Assembly: GCF_000024365.1 (NCBI RefSeq)
Contig: NC_013235.1
Span: 2,356,001-2,420,000, forward strand
DNA from: Nakamurella multipartita DSM 44233
GTDB lineage: Bacteria > Actinomycetota > Actinomycetes > Mycobacteriales > Nakamurellaceae
Direction of reading: 5' to 3'
DNA length: 64,000 bases
The notes under the pieces were generated by a model. That model was given only the letters and a program-made list of their open reading frames with translations, did not search any database and was not told where the DNA came from. This document shows, in pieces, positions 44,902 through 53,749 of this stretch. A program made the position numbers and the translations under genes. The first letter of the stretch is position 1; each line of letters begins with the position of its first letter.

Positions 44902-45171
44902 TCAGGGAGCGTCGTGGTCGACCTCGAGCAGCTCGACCAGCTGGTCGAGGGCGGCGTCGGCGCCGTCACCCTCGGCGGTCAGGGTGACCTCGTCGTTGTT
45001 GCCGACGGCCAGGCCCATGACCATCAGGATGCTGCGGGCGTCGACGGGATCGCCGTCACCCTTGGCAATGGTCACCGGCAGCCCGGTGGCGGTGACGGCC
45101 TGGACGAACAGCGAGGCCGGGCGGGCATGCAGGCCGACGCGGGACGCGACCTTGACCTTGCGGGTGGGCAT
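44902..45171 (-). CDS. ptsH: HPr phosphocarrier protein
   Basis: 89 residues from ATG 45171, with AAGGAGT 7 nt upstream. The phosphorylation site is His15 in RVGLHARPAS, and the second conserved motif ARSILMVMGLAV has Ser47 at the position of the regulatory serine. It accepts phosphate from enzyme I and passes it to the fructose IIA domain. A separate promoter and an upstream terminator suggest it is expressed apart from the fru operon. Confidence 0.96.
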   Translation of the reverse strand: MPTRKVKVASRVGLHARPASLFVQAVTATGLPVTIAKGDGDPVDARSILMVMGLAVGNNDEVTLTAEGDGADAALDQLVELLEVDHDAP

Positions 45172-45223
45172 TCATTGACTCCTTAGTCTTCGGACAAGCC
45201 GATCGATTGGTGTGGCACCGGTC

Positions 45224-45229
45224 ACTCTA
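45224..45229 (-). promoter_or_regulatory. -10 element of ptsH
   Basis: Minus-strand TAGAGT, giving a leader of about 46 nt that contains the AAGGAGT ribosome site. Confidence 0.45.
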
Positions 45230-45245
45230 GAGGTGGTCGCACGAA

Positions 45246-45280
45246 GCCGGGGCCGCGACCGACATCGTCGCAGCCCCGGC
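45246..45280 (-). terminator. Terminator of the fru operon
   Basis: Arms 45246-45259 (GCCGGGGCCGCGAC) and 45267-45280 pair over 14 bp with one mismatch, in the gap between fruA and ptsH. Confidence 0.75.
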
Positions 45281-45325
45281 CTCGGAGTGCAGGGTGGAAC
45301 ACAGGTCAGGCTCGATCAGCCTCGA

Positions 45326-46885
45326 TCAGGCCGCAACACCTTCGGCGACGTCCTCGGCGTGGGCCAGACGCTCGGTCTTCTTGGCGTCCAGGCTCATCAG
45401 GAAGACGACCAGCGCGGCGGTGATGACGGTGCCGATCGCGATCGCCACCAGGTACAGCACCGGGCTGCTGACCAGCGGCAGCACGAAGATGCCGCCGTGC
45501 GGGGCCCGCAGCTCGTTGCCGAAGCCCATGACCAACGCACCGGTGACCGCGGAGCCGACCATGCACGACGGGATGACGCGCAGCGGGTGAGCGGCGGCGA
45601 ACGGGATGGCGCCCTCGGTGATGAACGAAGCACCCAGCAACCAACAGGCCAGACCGTTCTCGCGCTCGGCCTCGGTCCACAACTTCTTGCGGACCGCGGT
45701 GGCCAGCGCCATGCCCAGCGGCGGGGTCATGCCGGCGGCCATGACGGCGGCCATGATCTGGAACGCCGGCGACGATTCGCTGGCCACGGCGGTGGTCAGG
45801 CCGGCCGCCGCGAAGGTGTAGGCCACCTTGTTCAGCGGGCCGCCCATGTCGAAGGCCATCATCAGGCCCAGGATGGCGCCCAGGACGATGCCGCTGGCAC
45901 CGGCCAGGCTGTTGAGCCAATCGGTCAGCGCGGTGGTCAGCGCGGCCACCGGCTTGCCGACGACGAAGATCATGAACAGGCCGACGACGATGACCGAGAC
46001 CAGCGGGATCACCACGACGGGCATGATGCCGCGGACGCCCTTGGGCACCCGGAGCCGGGTGAGGGCGTAGGCCAGACCGCCGGCCGCGAAGCCGGAGATC
46101 AGACCACCGAGGAAGCCGGCGCCCAGGACCGCGGCCAGCAGGCCACCGACGAAGCCGGGGACCAGGCCGGGCCGGTCGGCGATGCCGAAGGCGATGTAGC
46201 CGGACAGCACCGGCACCAGCAGGAAGAAGGAGATCTTGCCGAGCGCGAACAGGATGCCCGCGAAGCCGGCCTGCGAGAGCAGCGTGTCGAAGCTCTGGCC
46301 GGACGGGAAGCCCAGGGGCAGGCTGCCGGCGACGTTCTCGTAGGTGACGCCTTCGAACTCACCGCCGTAGAGCTTGGTGACGACCTCGTCCCCACCGAAC
46401 AGGAAGCCCAGGGCGATGAGGATGCCACCGGCCGCGACGAACGGGATCATGTAGGAGACACCGGTCATCAGCCACTGGCGGACCCGGGTGCCGACACCCA
46501 CGTCGCGGGCGGCGGACTTGCCGGGGGTCGGAGCGGCGGCGGCCATCGCGGCCGCCTCCGGGGTGCCGGCCTTGGGGGCGTTCTCGACCGCGGCGATGGC
46601 GGCCTCGAGGACGGCCTTGGGGTCGTGCACGGCCTTCTTGACGCCGACATCGACGAAGGGCTTGCCGGCGAACCGGTCCTTGCCCTTGACCTCCAGATCG
46701 GCGGCGTAGATGACGCCGTCGGCGGCCGCGATGATGTCGTCCGACAACGGGACGGTGCCGGCGGAGCCCTGGGTCTCGACCTGGACGTCGTGGCCGAGGT
46801 CCTTACCGGTCTGCTCCAGGTTCTCGGCGGCCATGTACGTGTGCGCAATGCCCGTCGGGCATGACGTGACAGCGACGAACTTCAT
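45326..46885 (-). CDS. fruA: PTS fructose transporter subunit IIBC
   Basis: 519 residues. The IIB domain starts MKFVAVTSCPTGIAHTYMAA with phosphorylation site Cys9. A linker near 110-125 leads to the IIC membrane domain with about ten helices, including RVRQWLMTGVSYMIPFVAAG, FDMGGPLNKVAYTFAAAG and GASFITEGAIPFAA. It imports fructose as fructose-1-phosphate. The ATG overlaps the IIA stop by one base (TGATG). Confidence 0.95.
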   Translation of the reverse strand: MKFVAVTSCPTGIAHTYMAAENLEQTGKDLGHDVQVETQGSAGTVPLSDDIIAAADGVIYAADLEVKGKDRFAGKPFVDVGVKKAVHDPKAVLEAAIAAVENAPKAGTPEAAAMAAAAPTPGKSAARDVGVGTRVRQWLMTGVSYMIPFVAAGGILIALGFLFGGDEVVTKLYGGEFEGVTYENVAGSLPLGFPSGQSFDTLLSQAGFAGILFALGKISFFLLVPVLSGYIAFGIADRPGLVPGFVGGLLAAVLGAGFLGGLISGFAAGGLAYALTRLRVPKGVRGIMPVVVIPLVSVIVVGLFMIFVVGKPVAALTTALTDWLNSLAGASGIVLGAILGLMMAFDMGGPLNKVAYTFAAAGLTTAVASESSPAFQIMAAVMAAGMTPPLGMALATAVRKKLWTEAERENGLACWLLGASFITEGAIPFAAAHPLRVIPSCMVGSAVTGALVMGFGNELRAPHGGIFVLPLVSSPVLYLVAIAIGTVITAALVVFLMSLDAKKTERLAHAEDVAEGVAA

Positions 46886-47334
46886 CAGCTACCCACCTCG
46901 GACTGAACGTAGGACGCCACGGCGGCTTCGTCGGCGGCGTCGATGATGGTCTGGCGGAAGGCGGGACGAACCAGCCGGCGGGCCAGCGCCGCCAGGATGG
47001 TCAGGTGCTCGGAACCGCCACCGGCGGGGGCGGCGATCAGGAACACCAGCGTCGCCGGGCCGTCGGGGGCGCCGAAATCGACGCCGCCGGGGACCCTGGC
47101 CAGCCCGAGGGAGGGCACGGTGACGTGCTCGGAACGGGCGTGCGGGAGGCCGATCCCGCCGGGCATGCCGGTGGCCATCTGCGCCTCGCGGGCGGCCACG
47201 TCGGCCAGGAAGCCCTCCAGATCGGTGACCCGACCGGCGGCCTGCAGCTTCTGCGCGAGCTGCCTGGTGGCGTCGGCCTTGTCGGTGGCCACCAGGTTCA
47301 GGACCACGAGTTCGGGTGTGATCAGGTCGGTCAT
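46885..47334 (-). CDS. PTS fructose IIA component
   Basis: 149 residues. Mannitol/fructose-type IIA domain with active-site His65 in GGIGLPHARS. It takes phosphate from HPr and gives it to the IIB cysteine of the next gene. ATGA overlap with fruK, so translation of all four fru genes is coupled. In some bacteria this domain is fused to IIBC; here it is separate. Confidence 0.93.
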   Translation of the reverse strand: MTDLITPELVVLNLVATDKADATRQLAQKLQAAGRVTDLEGFLADVAAREAQMATGMPGGIGLPHARSEHVTVPSLGLARVPGGVDFGAPDGPATLVFLIAAPAGGGSEHLTILAALARRLVRPAFRQTIIDAADEAAVASYVQSEVGS

Positions 47335-48308
47335 GATGCGACGTCCTTCACTGCTTGGAGGGGATCGGGATCGGCGACGACGCGGACTGCGTCGGCGCAG
47401 GCTCGGGTTTGTTCGGGGCTCGGCACCGTAGTACCCGGAAGCAGGCAGGCCGCCCGCCCCCAGGCCACCGCGGTGGCCAGCCGTTGATCGGGACTACCGG
47501 TCGCGTGCAGGTAACCGGACAGGGTGCAGTCACCCGCGCCCACGGTGCTACGGGGCACCAGTGGCGGGCCGCCGGCCCACCATGCCCCCTCCTGCGTGAT
47601 CAGCAGGGCCCCGTGGCCGCCCATGCTGACCAGGAGTTCTTTGGTGCCCTTGGCCCGCAGGTCGCGGCCGGCGTCGATGACGTCGCCGACGGTGACCAGT
47701 TCGCGGCCCAGGATCTCCTCGAGTTCCTCGAGGTTGGGCTTGATCACGGTGGCACCGGCCTCGACCGCGGCGGCCAGCGCCGGGCCGGAGGTGTCCAGGG
47801 CCACCGGGACCCCGGCGGCCACCGCGAGGGCGGTCACCCGGGCGTAGAAGTCGTCCGGGACACCGGCCGGCAGGCTGCCGGCGGCCACCAGCCACGCCGG
47901 ACGCGGTTCGAGGTGATCCTCGACCGCGCTCAGCAGGGCGGCCAGTTCCTTGTCGGACAGCGCGGCCCCGGGCTCGTTGAGCTTGGTGGTCGTCCCGTCC
48001 TGCTCGACGACCGCGATGTTGGTCCGGATGCTGCCGGAGATCGGGACCGGGAAGGTGCGGACCTTCTGCGGCTCGAGCAGGCCGATGATGCGCTGGGCAT
48101 CGATGCCGGCGGGCAGGATCGCGGTGGTTCGGTGTCCGTGCTTGGCCAGGACCCGCGCCACGTTGACGCCCTTGCCGCCGGCCTCGACCAGGGCGGCGCT
48201 GGTGCGCTGCACCTCGCCGACCTGCAGGACGGGAACCTCGACCGTGTGGTCCAGGCTCGGGTTGGGGGTCAGGGTGACCACGGATCCGGGACGGGTGGCG
48301 TCGGTCAT
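47331..48308 (-). CDS. fruK: 1-phosphofructokinase
   Basis: 325 residues. PfkB-family sugar kinase: TLTPNPSLDHTVEV at the N-terminus, AGGKGVNVARVLA as signature 1, and STVGAGDCTLSGYL as signature 2 with the catalytic Asp. It phosphorylates fructose-1-phosphate to fructose-1,6-bisphosphate. Four-base overlaps on both sides. Confidence 0.94.
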   Translation of the reverse strand: MTDATRPGSVVTLTPNPSLDHTVEVPVLQVGEVQRTSAALVEAGGKGVNVARVLAKHGHRTTAILPAGIDAQRIIGLLEPQKVRTFPVPISGSIRTNIAVVEQDGTTTKLNEPGAALSDKELAALLSAVEDHLEPRPAWLVAAGSLPAGVPDDFYARVTALAVAAGVPVALDTSGPALAAAVEAGATVIKPNLEELEEILGRELVTVGDVIDAGRDLRAKGTKELLVSMGGHGALLITQEGAWWAGGPPLVPRSTVGAGDCTLSGYLHATGSPDQRLATAVAWGRAACLLPGTTVPSPEQTRACADAVRVVADPDPLQAVKDVAS

Positions 48309-49066
48309 GCCTGCACGACCTCCACGCCGGCGTCGTGGATCTCTCGGGCCATGTTGGCATCCACCTCACTGTCGGTGATCAACGTGTCGACCTCGGACAG
48401 GTCGGCTACGTGGGCGAACTCGTCGTGCCCGACCTTGCTGTGGTCGGCCAGGACGATGGTGCGGCGGGCCGAGGCGATGAGCGACTGCTTCACGGCTGCC
48501 TCGGCCAGGTCGGGGGTGGTCAGACCGCGGTTGCGGCTGATGCCGTTGGTGCCGGCGAAGGCCACGTCGGCGAGCACGCTGCGGTAGCCGGCCTGGGACC
48601 AGCCGCCGACGGCGGCCAGGGTGCCCTGGCGAACCTGGCCACCGACGAGCAGCAGCGTGATGTTGGGCCGTTCGGCCAGCATTGCGGCAATCGGCAACGC
48701 GTGCGTCACCACGGTGAACTGCCGGTCCGCGGGCAGCATCTCGGCGAGCCGGACGGTGGTGGTGCCGGCGTCGATGATGATCGAGCCGCTGTCGGGCAGC
48801 TCATCGAGCGCGGCCTTGGCGATGCGCTCCTTGTGTTCGGCGTTGCGGCTGGTGCGCTGGGCGACCGGGAGTTCGAGGCCGAAGCGCTCGACCGGGATCG
48901 CCCCGCCGTGAACTCGGCGGACCAGGCCGCGCCGCTCCAGCTCGTTGAGGTCGCGACGAATCGTCTCCGGCGTGACGTCGAACTGCTCGGCCAGCATGTT
49001 GACATCCACCCGACCGACCGAGCGGGCATGGCCGAGGATGGCCTGCTGCCGTTCCGGTGCGTACAT
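48305..49066 (-). CDS. fruR: DeoR/GlpR-family regulator of the fructose operon
   Basis: 253 residues from ATG 49066. N-terminal helix-turn-helix (VNMLAEQFDVTPETIRRDLN) followed by a sugar-phosphate-sensing domain (IIIDAGTTTVRLAEML, VLADHSKVG). It probably represses its own operon and is released by fructose-1-phosphate, as in related systems. The gene is first in the fru operon, so it is autoregulated if it binds its promoter. Confidence 0.9.
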   Translation of the reverse strand: MYAPERQQAILGHARSVGRVDVNMLAEQFDVTPETIRRDLNELERRGLVRRVHGGAIPVERFGLELPVAQRTSRNAEHKERIAKAALDELPDSGSIIIDAGTTTVRLAEMLPADRQFTVVTHALPIAAMLAERPNITLLLVGGQVRQGTLAAVGGWSQAGYRSVLADVAFAGTNGISRNRGLTTPDLAEAAVKQSLIASARRTIVLADHSKVGHDEFAHVADLSEVDTLITDSEVDANMAREIHDAGVEVVQA

Positions 49067-49088
49067 GTCGACTCCACTGTCGGGTGGG

Positions 49089-49112
49089 GGGCCACTGATG
49101 GATCAGTGGCCC
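49089..49112 (-). promoter_or_regulatory. Hairpin in the fruR leader
   Basis: GGGCCACTGAT (49089-49099) and ATCAGTGGCCC (49102-49112) form a perfect 11-bp palindrome, 22 bp upstream of the fruR ATG and downstream of the promoter. It could be an operator or an RNA hairpin. Confidence 0.6.
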
Positions 49113-49188
49113 GGTGCCTGCTAAATCGTGGCCTCAGCCGCTGGACTCTGCGAGTTGGCGCAAACCCTGCCGTGTGATGCCGGTTACG

Positions 49189-49218
49189 AGTATGAACGAC
49201 TCGAGTCCCCGATGTCAA
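49189..49218 (-). promoter_or_regulatory. Promoter of the fru operon
   Basis: Minus-strand TTGACA (49213-49218), 18-bp spacer, CATACT (49189-49194). The spacer carries the palindrome GACTCGAGTC. The start should be near 49182, giving a leader of about 115 nt. The remaining part of the 352-bp fruR/rlmN gap shows no gene. Confidence 0.6.
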
Positions 49219-49418
49219 CACACTCGGAAGCAATCGGATTGATTCGGGTCCAAAGTCCTGTCCGAATGAGTCTGTTTCGCGGCTGGCGAGGGGTTCAGCG
49301 TGGATCCTGGGCGTGTTGAACCGAGCGAGGCCGGGCCGGCGTGACCGGATTGATAGCAACCTGGCATCAACCGGCGACGGTCCCGGCCCGATCACGACCG
49401 TGGGAGAATGGGCCGGCT

Positions 49419-50537
49419 ATGGCTGCCTCCCTTCCGCTCGTGTTCACCGCCCCTCGTCGGGGTCGGCCGCCGACCCACTTCGTCGACCTGTCCCCGGACG
49501 AGCGCCGGGCCGCCGTCCGCGCCGCCGGGGCGCCCGAGTTCCGGGCCAAGCAGCTGGCCCACCACTACTTCGCCGGGCTGACCCGGGACGCGGCCGAGAT
49601 GACCGACCTGCCGGCCGCCGGCCGGGCCGAGTTCGTCGATGCCCTGCTGCCCGAGCTGCTCACCGAGGTCCGCTCACTGGCCTGCGACGACGGCTCCACC
49701 CGCAAGACCCTGTGGCGGGCGCACGACGGCACGCTGATCGAATCGGTGCTGATGCGCTATCCCGACCGGATCACCCTGTGCGTGTCCTCGCAGGCCGGCT
49801 GCGGCATGGCCTGCCCGTTCTGCGCGACCGGACAGGGCGGGTTGCAGCGCAATCTGTCCACCGGGGAGATCGTCGAGCAGGTGCGGCTGGCCGCGCGGAT
49901 GGCCCGGGACGGGGCGCTGGGGGAGCCGGGCCGGCTGTCCAACGTGGTGTTCATGGGCATGGGCGAACCGCTGGCCAACTACAACCGGGTGCTCGAGGCG
50001 GTCCGGGCGATCACCGCACCGGCGCCGTCCGGCCTGGGTATCTCGGCGCGGTCGGTCACCGTCTCGACCGTCGGGCTGGTGCCGGCGATCCGCCGGCTGA
50101 CCGAGGAGAAACTGCAGGTCCGGCTGGCGGTGTCGTTGCACACCCCGGACGACGAGCTGCGCGACACCCTGGTGCCGGTCAACGAGCGGTGGAAGGTCGC
50201 CGAGGTGCTGGCGGCCGCCCGGGAGTACGCCGACACCACCGGGCGCCGGGTGTCGATCGAGTACGCCCTGATCCGCGACATCAACGATCAACCCTGGCGG
50301 GCCGACCTGCTCGGCTCGCTGCTGCGCGAGCATCTGGGTCCGCTGGTGCATGTCAACCTCATCCCGCTGAACCCGACTCCCGGGTCGCAGTGGGACGCCT
50401 CGCCCCGCCCGGTGCAGGACGAGTTCGTCCGTCGGGTCCGGGCCCAGGGGGTCGCCTGCACCGTCCGCGACACCCGCGGGCAGGAGATCGCCGCCGCCTG
50501 CGGTCAGCTCGCCGCCGAGGGCGTGCGATCGAACTGA
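49419..50537 (+). CDS. rlmN: 23S rRNA/tRNA adenine-C2 methyltransferase RlmN
   Basis: 372 residues from ATG 49419. Radical-SAM cluster motif CGMACPFC; further signature segments are [35 protein letters not shown] and the C-terminal [19 protein letters not shown], which carries the resolving cysteine. It methylates A2503 of 23S rRNA and A37 of some tRNAs. The element GGGAGAATGG (49402-49411) lies just upstream. Confidence 0.95.
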   Translation: MAASLPLVFTAPRRGRPPTHFVDLSPDERRAAVRAAGAPEFRAKQLAHHYFAGLTRDAAEMTDLPAAGRAEFVDALLPELLTEVRSLACDDGSTRKTLWRAHDGTLIESVLMRYPDRITLCVSSQAGCGMACPFCATGQGGLQRNLSTGEIVEQVRLAARMARDGALGEPGRLSNVVFMGMGEPLANYNRVLEAVRAITAPAPSGLGISARSVTVSTVGLVPAIRRLTEEKLQVRLAVSLHTPDDELRDTLVPVNERWKVAEVLAAAREYADTTGRRVSIEYALIRDINDQPWRADLLGSLLREHLGPLVHVNLIPLNPTPGSQWDASPRPVQDEFVRRVRAQGVACTVRDTRGQEIAAACGQLAAEGVRSN

Positions 50538-50570
50538 TCGGCGGCCGGACCGTCCGATTGCCGGCGCGGA

Positions 50571-51512
50571 TCAGGCCCGGCGGTTGCGCCGGGACAGAAT
50601 CACCAGCAGGACCGTCCCGACCATGATCAGCCCGATTCCAGGGATCAGCAGCGATTCGAGTCGTTGACCGGTCTGTGCGAGCAGGCCGGAGGGCGGGTCG
50701 CCGGACGCGTCGAGCGACGTCTCGGTGACAAAGCCATCGGCCGTGCTGGATGGCGGCGTCCAATCGATGGTGGACACGGTCGGGTCTGCCGACGAAGTCG
50801 TGATGACCGTCTGCCTCTGAGTGACGGTCGTGGGCACGAACACGGTGGTGGGCACGAACACGGTGGTGGGCACGAACGCGGTGGTCGGCACGAACACGGT
50901 GGTGGGCACGCTCACCGTGGTCGCCTCGGTCTGCGTCGTGGTCGTTGCTGCGGTGATGGTCGTCGTTGCGGTGACGGTGGTCGTTACGGTGACGGTCGTC
51001 GTCGGGACGACCTGTCCGTCGTAGCTGTTGATCACCTCTGCCGTTGCGGTCTGATCGGAGGGGATGGTGATCGGGCCGGGGAGCACCGTCACCACGCCGA
51101 TGCCGTCACCGGCTCCGTTCACCGGCTCAGTCACCGTGCAGACCGTGCCCGCGGGAATTGAGGTGAACAGCCGGCTCTGGGCGTCAATCGCCCCGGCGTC
51201 GATGATCCAATCGATGGGATCCTGCCCGGTGCAGGAGAGCCTGATGGTGACACTGCCCTGGGACCCGGCGGCCGCGCCGGTGATGGTCTTGGTCAGCTGC
51301 AGTGCCCCGGCCGGTTGGAGACGGGCCAGCGGGGTCAACGTGCCGATCTCGCTGATCACGCGCTCGGTGGCGTCCCCGAGCACGGGAAGAGGTCCACCGG
51401 TTCCGTGCTCGATCGGCGTGGCCAGCGCCGGCGGCGGGCCGATCAGGACGCACAGGGTGGGGGCCATGAGGGCGAGCACCGCGCGCAGCCACCTGCCCCG
51501 GACCCGGTGCAT
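50571..51512 (-). CDS. Secreted surface protein with LAQTG sorting signal
   Basis: 313 residues from ATG 51512. Signal peptide to about residue 31, then a beta domain like the DUF5979/prealbumin type (QLTKTITGAAAGSQGSVTIR, TVCTVTEPVNG). A Thr/Val-rich stalk has hexapeptide VPTTVF repeats. The C-terminus has LAQTG, a hydrophobic helix and RRNRRA, which is the layout of a class E sortase substrate (LAxTG). No sortase gene is in the window. It is probably anchored in the cell wall; binding partner unknown. Confidence 0.82.
   Translation of the reverse strand: MHRVRGRWLRAVLALMAPTLCVLIGPPPALATPIEHGTGGPLPVLGDATERVISEIGTLTPLARLQPAGALQLTKTITGAAAGSQGSVTIRLSCTGQDPIDWIIDAGAIDAQSRLFTSIPAGTVCTVTEPVNGAGDGIGVVTVLPGPITIPSDQTATAEVINSYDGQVVPTTTVTVTTTVTATTTITAATTTTQTEATTVSVPTTVFVPTTAFVPTTVFVPTTVFVPTTVTQRQTVITTSSADPTVSTIDWTPPSSTADGFVTETSLDASGDPPSGLLAQTGQRLESLLIPGIGLIMVGTVLLVILSRRNRRA
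50827..50916 (-). repeat. 18-bp tandem repeat encoding the stalk
   Basis: Five 18-bp units (50827-50844, 50845-50862, 50863-50880, 50881-50898, 50899-50916) with core GGCACGAACACGGTGGT. Each encodes VPTT(V/A)F on the minus strand. In-frame copy-number change would alter stalk length. Confidence 0.85.
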
Positions 51513-51712
51513 GTTCGTCCCCCGCCTCCTCGATTCCGGCGGAATGTACCAAGAGTGCGCAGCCGTGCACAGAAAGTGGTCATCGTAGGAAGAGGGCGTG
51601 CCGGTGTCTGGGCCGAGCCTCTGCTCATGTCTTCCAGGGCGTCGCGCCAGGGCAGCTCAACCAGTGAGTCGGGATCGGCCAGCGCGCGGGCCACTCTCGC
51701 GACGCCAGCCGG

Positions 51713-52168
51713 TCACCGGTCCGAACCGATCGCCGCCGCCAGCTGGGCCTGCAGGTCGCGGGCCGCGGACGCCCGCCGGATGGTGGCGGCGAGGAAGAAC
51801 GGCGACGCGAGGACGTAGAAGACGATCGCGACGACGGCCACGACCGCGGACACCACGTCATTGCCGAGCTGCTGCGAGTCACCGATCCCGCCGACCCGGG
51901 CGCCGCAGTCGGGCAGGCCGGCCTCGCCGGGCAGGAACGGTCGGACCGTGGGGCGGGAGCCGTCGGCCAGGGCCAGTCGCAACACCCACGGGCGCCGGGC
52001 CCGGCCCACCGAGGTCACATCGAGCGGCTCCCAGTCACCGTCCTTGGCCCGGCGCAGCTCGATGGGGCGCCCGGGGCGGACCCGAAGGGCCCGGAATCGC
52101 CGGTCGATCTGCACCATCGTCACGCCGGCCGGCCACTGATGTCGCCGGTAGCTCAGATCGCGGGCCAC
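51713..52168 (-). CDS. Single-helix membrane protein of unknown family
   Basis: 151 residues from GTG 52168. A basic, beta-rich N-terminal region (YRRHQWPAGVTMVQIDRRFR, RPWVLRLALADGSRPTVR) precedes a membrane helix (DVVSAVVAVVAIVFYVLASP, about 105-128) and a short helical tail. No family recognised. It follows DUF2631 by 23 bp and is probably in its operon. The 200 bp downstream to the surface-protein gene hold no gene. Confidence 0.6.
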   Translation of the reverse strand: MARDLSYRRHQWPAGVTMVQIDRRFRALRVRPGRPIELRRAKDGDWEPLDVTSVGRARRPWVLRLALADGSRPTVRPFLPGEAGLPDCGARVGGIGDSQQLGNDVVSAVVAVVAIVFYVLASPFFLAATIRRASAARDLQAQLAAAIGSDR

Positions 52169-52191
52169 GGATCAGCCGGCCGCGCGCGAGA

Positions 52192-52527
52192 TCAGGGCCG
52201 GCGCCGCCGCTCCCGCTTGATGTGGATCTCGCCCGCGACGATCCAGATCGCCATCAGCGCAGCGATCGTGGTCAGCCAGTAGACCTCGGTCTGCGACTCG
52301 TGGTTGCCGAAGAAGGCCAGCAGGAGCAACCCGACGACGCCGAGCCAGAGCAGGATGCGGGAGCCGCGGGGGGCGATCCGCTCACGGAAGGAACCGTGCC
52401 AGCCCCACTCCTCGCTGGGCGCGTCGGGGTTGTACGAGACGACGGCGCCGTGATGGGTGGTCGCGACCTCGGCCCCGGCCTGCGGGCCGGCCGCCGGGCC
52501 GTGCGGCTCGATGGATGTGCCGGCCAT
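52192..52527 (-). CDS. DUF2631 membrane protein
   Basis: 111 residues from ATG 52527, with GGGAGG upstream. The family signature EEWGWHGSFRE is followed by two membrane helices (about 54-70 and 78-98) and a basic end (HIKRERRRRP). A homologue lies near dxr in mycobacteria (Rv2876, from memory). Function unknown. Confidence 0.88.
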   Translation of the reverse strand: MAGTSIEPHGPAAGPQAGAEVATTHHGAVVSYNPDAPSEEWGWHGSFRERIAPRGSRILLWLGVVGLLLLAFFGNHESQTEVYWLTTIAALMAIWIVAGEIHIKRERRRRP

Positions 52528-52563
52528 GGGCCCTCCCACTGTGCGAAACGGTCGGTCAACCGG

Positions 52564-52579
52564 TGATCGTTACCGATCA
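52564..52579. promoter_or_regulatory. Palindrome upstream of DUF2631
   Basis: TGATCG-TTAC-CGATCA, perfect 6-bp arms, 37 bp before the DUF2631 start. Possible operator or small hairpin. Confidence 0.4.
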
Positions 52580-52619
52580 TCTTGACATGACCGTGCCCGC
52601 CGGGCTGCCCGGGGCCGGG

Positions 52620-53609
52620 TCAAGGACCGGGTGTCCGGGTCAGGGTCAGGTCGGCCGTGACCGAACGTTCGCCGTCGGTGGTGGTGGCGTTGACCTGCAG
52701 CACAGCGTCGGTCGCGCTGACCCACCCGGTGACCGTCGCGCCCTTGGCCAGCGGCCGGGTCAGCCGCACACCGGAATCGGTCTCGCACGGTTGCAGGTCG
52801 GTCTCGCTGTCGACCAGCAGGTTGGGCGGCAGCGCCCCGCCCAGAGGCTGGTCGTCGACCAGGGTGGCCGAGATGAGGGTGCGCTCCGGGGCCGACGGGT
52901 CGGCGGCCGCCTCGACCTGCCAGGTGCGCCGGATCGACCCGTCGCGGCCGCTGGAGGTCGAGTAGATCGACAGGCCGGGCACATCGGTGGAGGTGATGCC
53001 CAGCGACATCGAGACGGGCCCGGAGGGCGACAATCCGACTCCGGACGCGCTCGTGGGGGCGGAGGAGTCTGCTGCCACCGAGTCCGGGACCACGGCCGAG
53101 GGTGCACCGGCCGTCGGCGACTGTCCCAGGGCCCCGGCCCCTTGGCCGGACGCCGGCGTGGCCTCGCCCGATCCGGAGGTCGGGCTGGTGGTCGGCGCCG
53201 GCGGCGAGACCTGCAGGGCGAACTGGGCCGGACGGGTGTACAGGGAGGTGCCGCCGGTGGCCTGGCAGCGCCCGAGCACGGTGATCGTCAGGTCGGCGGT
53301 CCCGGACCAGGCGGCCGGCAGGACCAACCCCGACCCGGCCAGTTCCACTGGGGTGGTGGTCGGGCTCGCCGAGGTGCTGGCCGGGGCGGCGCTCGACTCG
53401 TCCTCGGATCGGGCGACCGCCGGCGACGACGACGGAGCCGGCGATGCGGACGGGGAGGCCGAACTGGGGGCCGCGGAGTCGGAGGCCGGGGCCGAGGACG
53501 TGCCCCCGGTGATCTGGATCAACCCGACCACCACCAGGACACAGGCCAGCAGGGCTGCCACCAGGATCCCGATCACCCATCGGGTGCTGGTGGTGGGGCG
53601 GGCGGCCAT
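52620..53609 (-). CDS. Membrane-anchored Ser/Pro/Ala-linker protein
   Basis: 329 residues from ATG 53609, 6 nt after CATACT (53616-53621, minus strand). One membrane helix (STRWVIGILVAALLACVLVV, about 8-30), a disordered Ser/Pro/Ala-rich linker, and two beta-rich blocks around 95-135 and 190-325 with one cysteine each (GRCQATGG, QPCETDSG) that could pair. No family recognised. It is divergent from dxr. Confidence 0.7.
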   Translation of the reverse strand: MAARPTTSTRWVIGILVAALLACVLVVVGLIQITGGTSSAPASDSAAPSSASPSASPAPSSSPAVARSEDESSAAPASTSASPTTTPVELAGSGLVLPAAWSGTADLTITVLGRCQATGGTSLYTRPAQFALQVSPPAPTTSPTSGSGEATPASGQGAGALGQSPTAGAPSAVVPDSVAADSSAPTSASGVGLSPSGPVSMSLGITSTDVPGLSIYSTSSGRDGSIRRTWQVEAAADPSAPERTLISATLVDDQPLGGALPPNLLVDSETDLQPCETDSGVRLTRPLAKGATVTGWVSATDAVLQVNATTTDGERSVTADLTLTRTPGP

Positions 53610-53615
53610 CCCGCC

Positions 53616-53621
53616 AGTATG
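53616..53621 (-). promoter_or_regulatory. -10 element of the linker protein gene
   Basis: Minus-strand CATACT, then GGCGGG, then ATG 53609. Confidence 0.4.
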
Positions 53622-53737
53622 TGCGCCCGCCCCCGGGCAGCGGGACGGTCCTGGCGCAATCGCGATGTGCGGCACATCTGGCGGCGGTCGTGACCGGTAT
53701 CGCCGTGGCCGGAACGGGGCCGGGGTGAGAACAGGGG

Positions 53738-53743
53738 GAAGAT
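53738..53743 (+). promoter_or_regulatory. -10 element of the dxr operon (leaderless)
   Basis: GAAGAT, 6 nt (GGACCG), GTG 53750. Confidence 0.45.
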
Positions 53744-53749
53744 GGACCG

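Noticed and set aside
50827-50916. CRISPR-like repeat
   Set aside because: The 18-bp units are contiguous without spacers, in frame, and encode VPTTVF.
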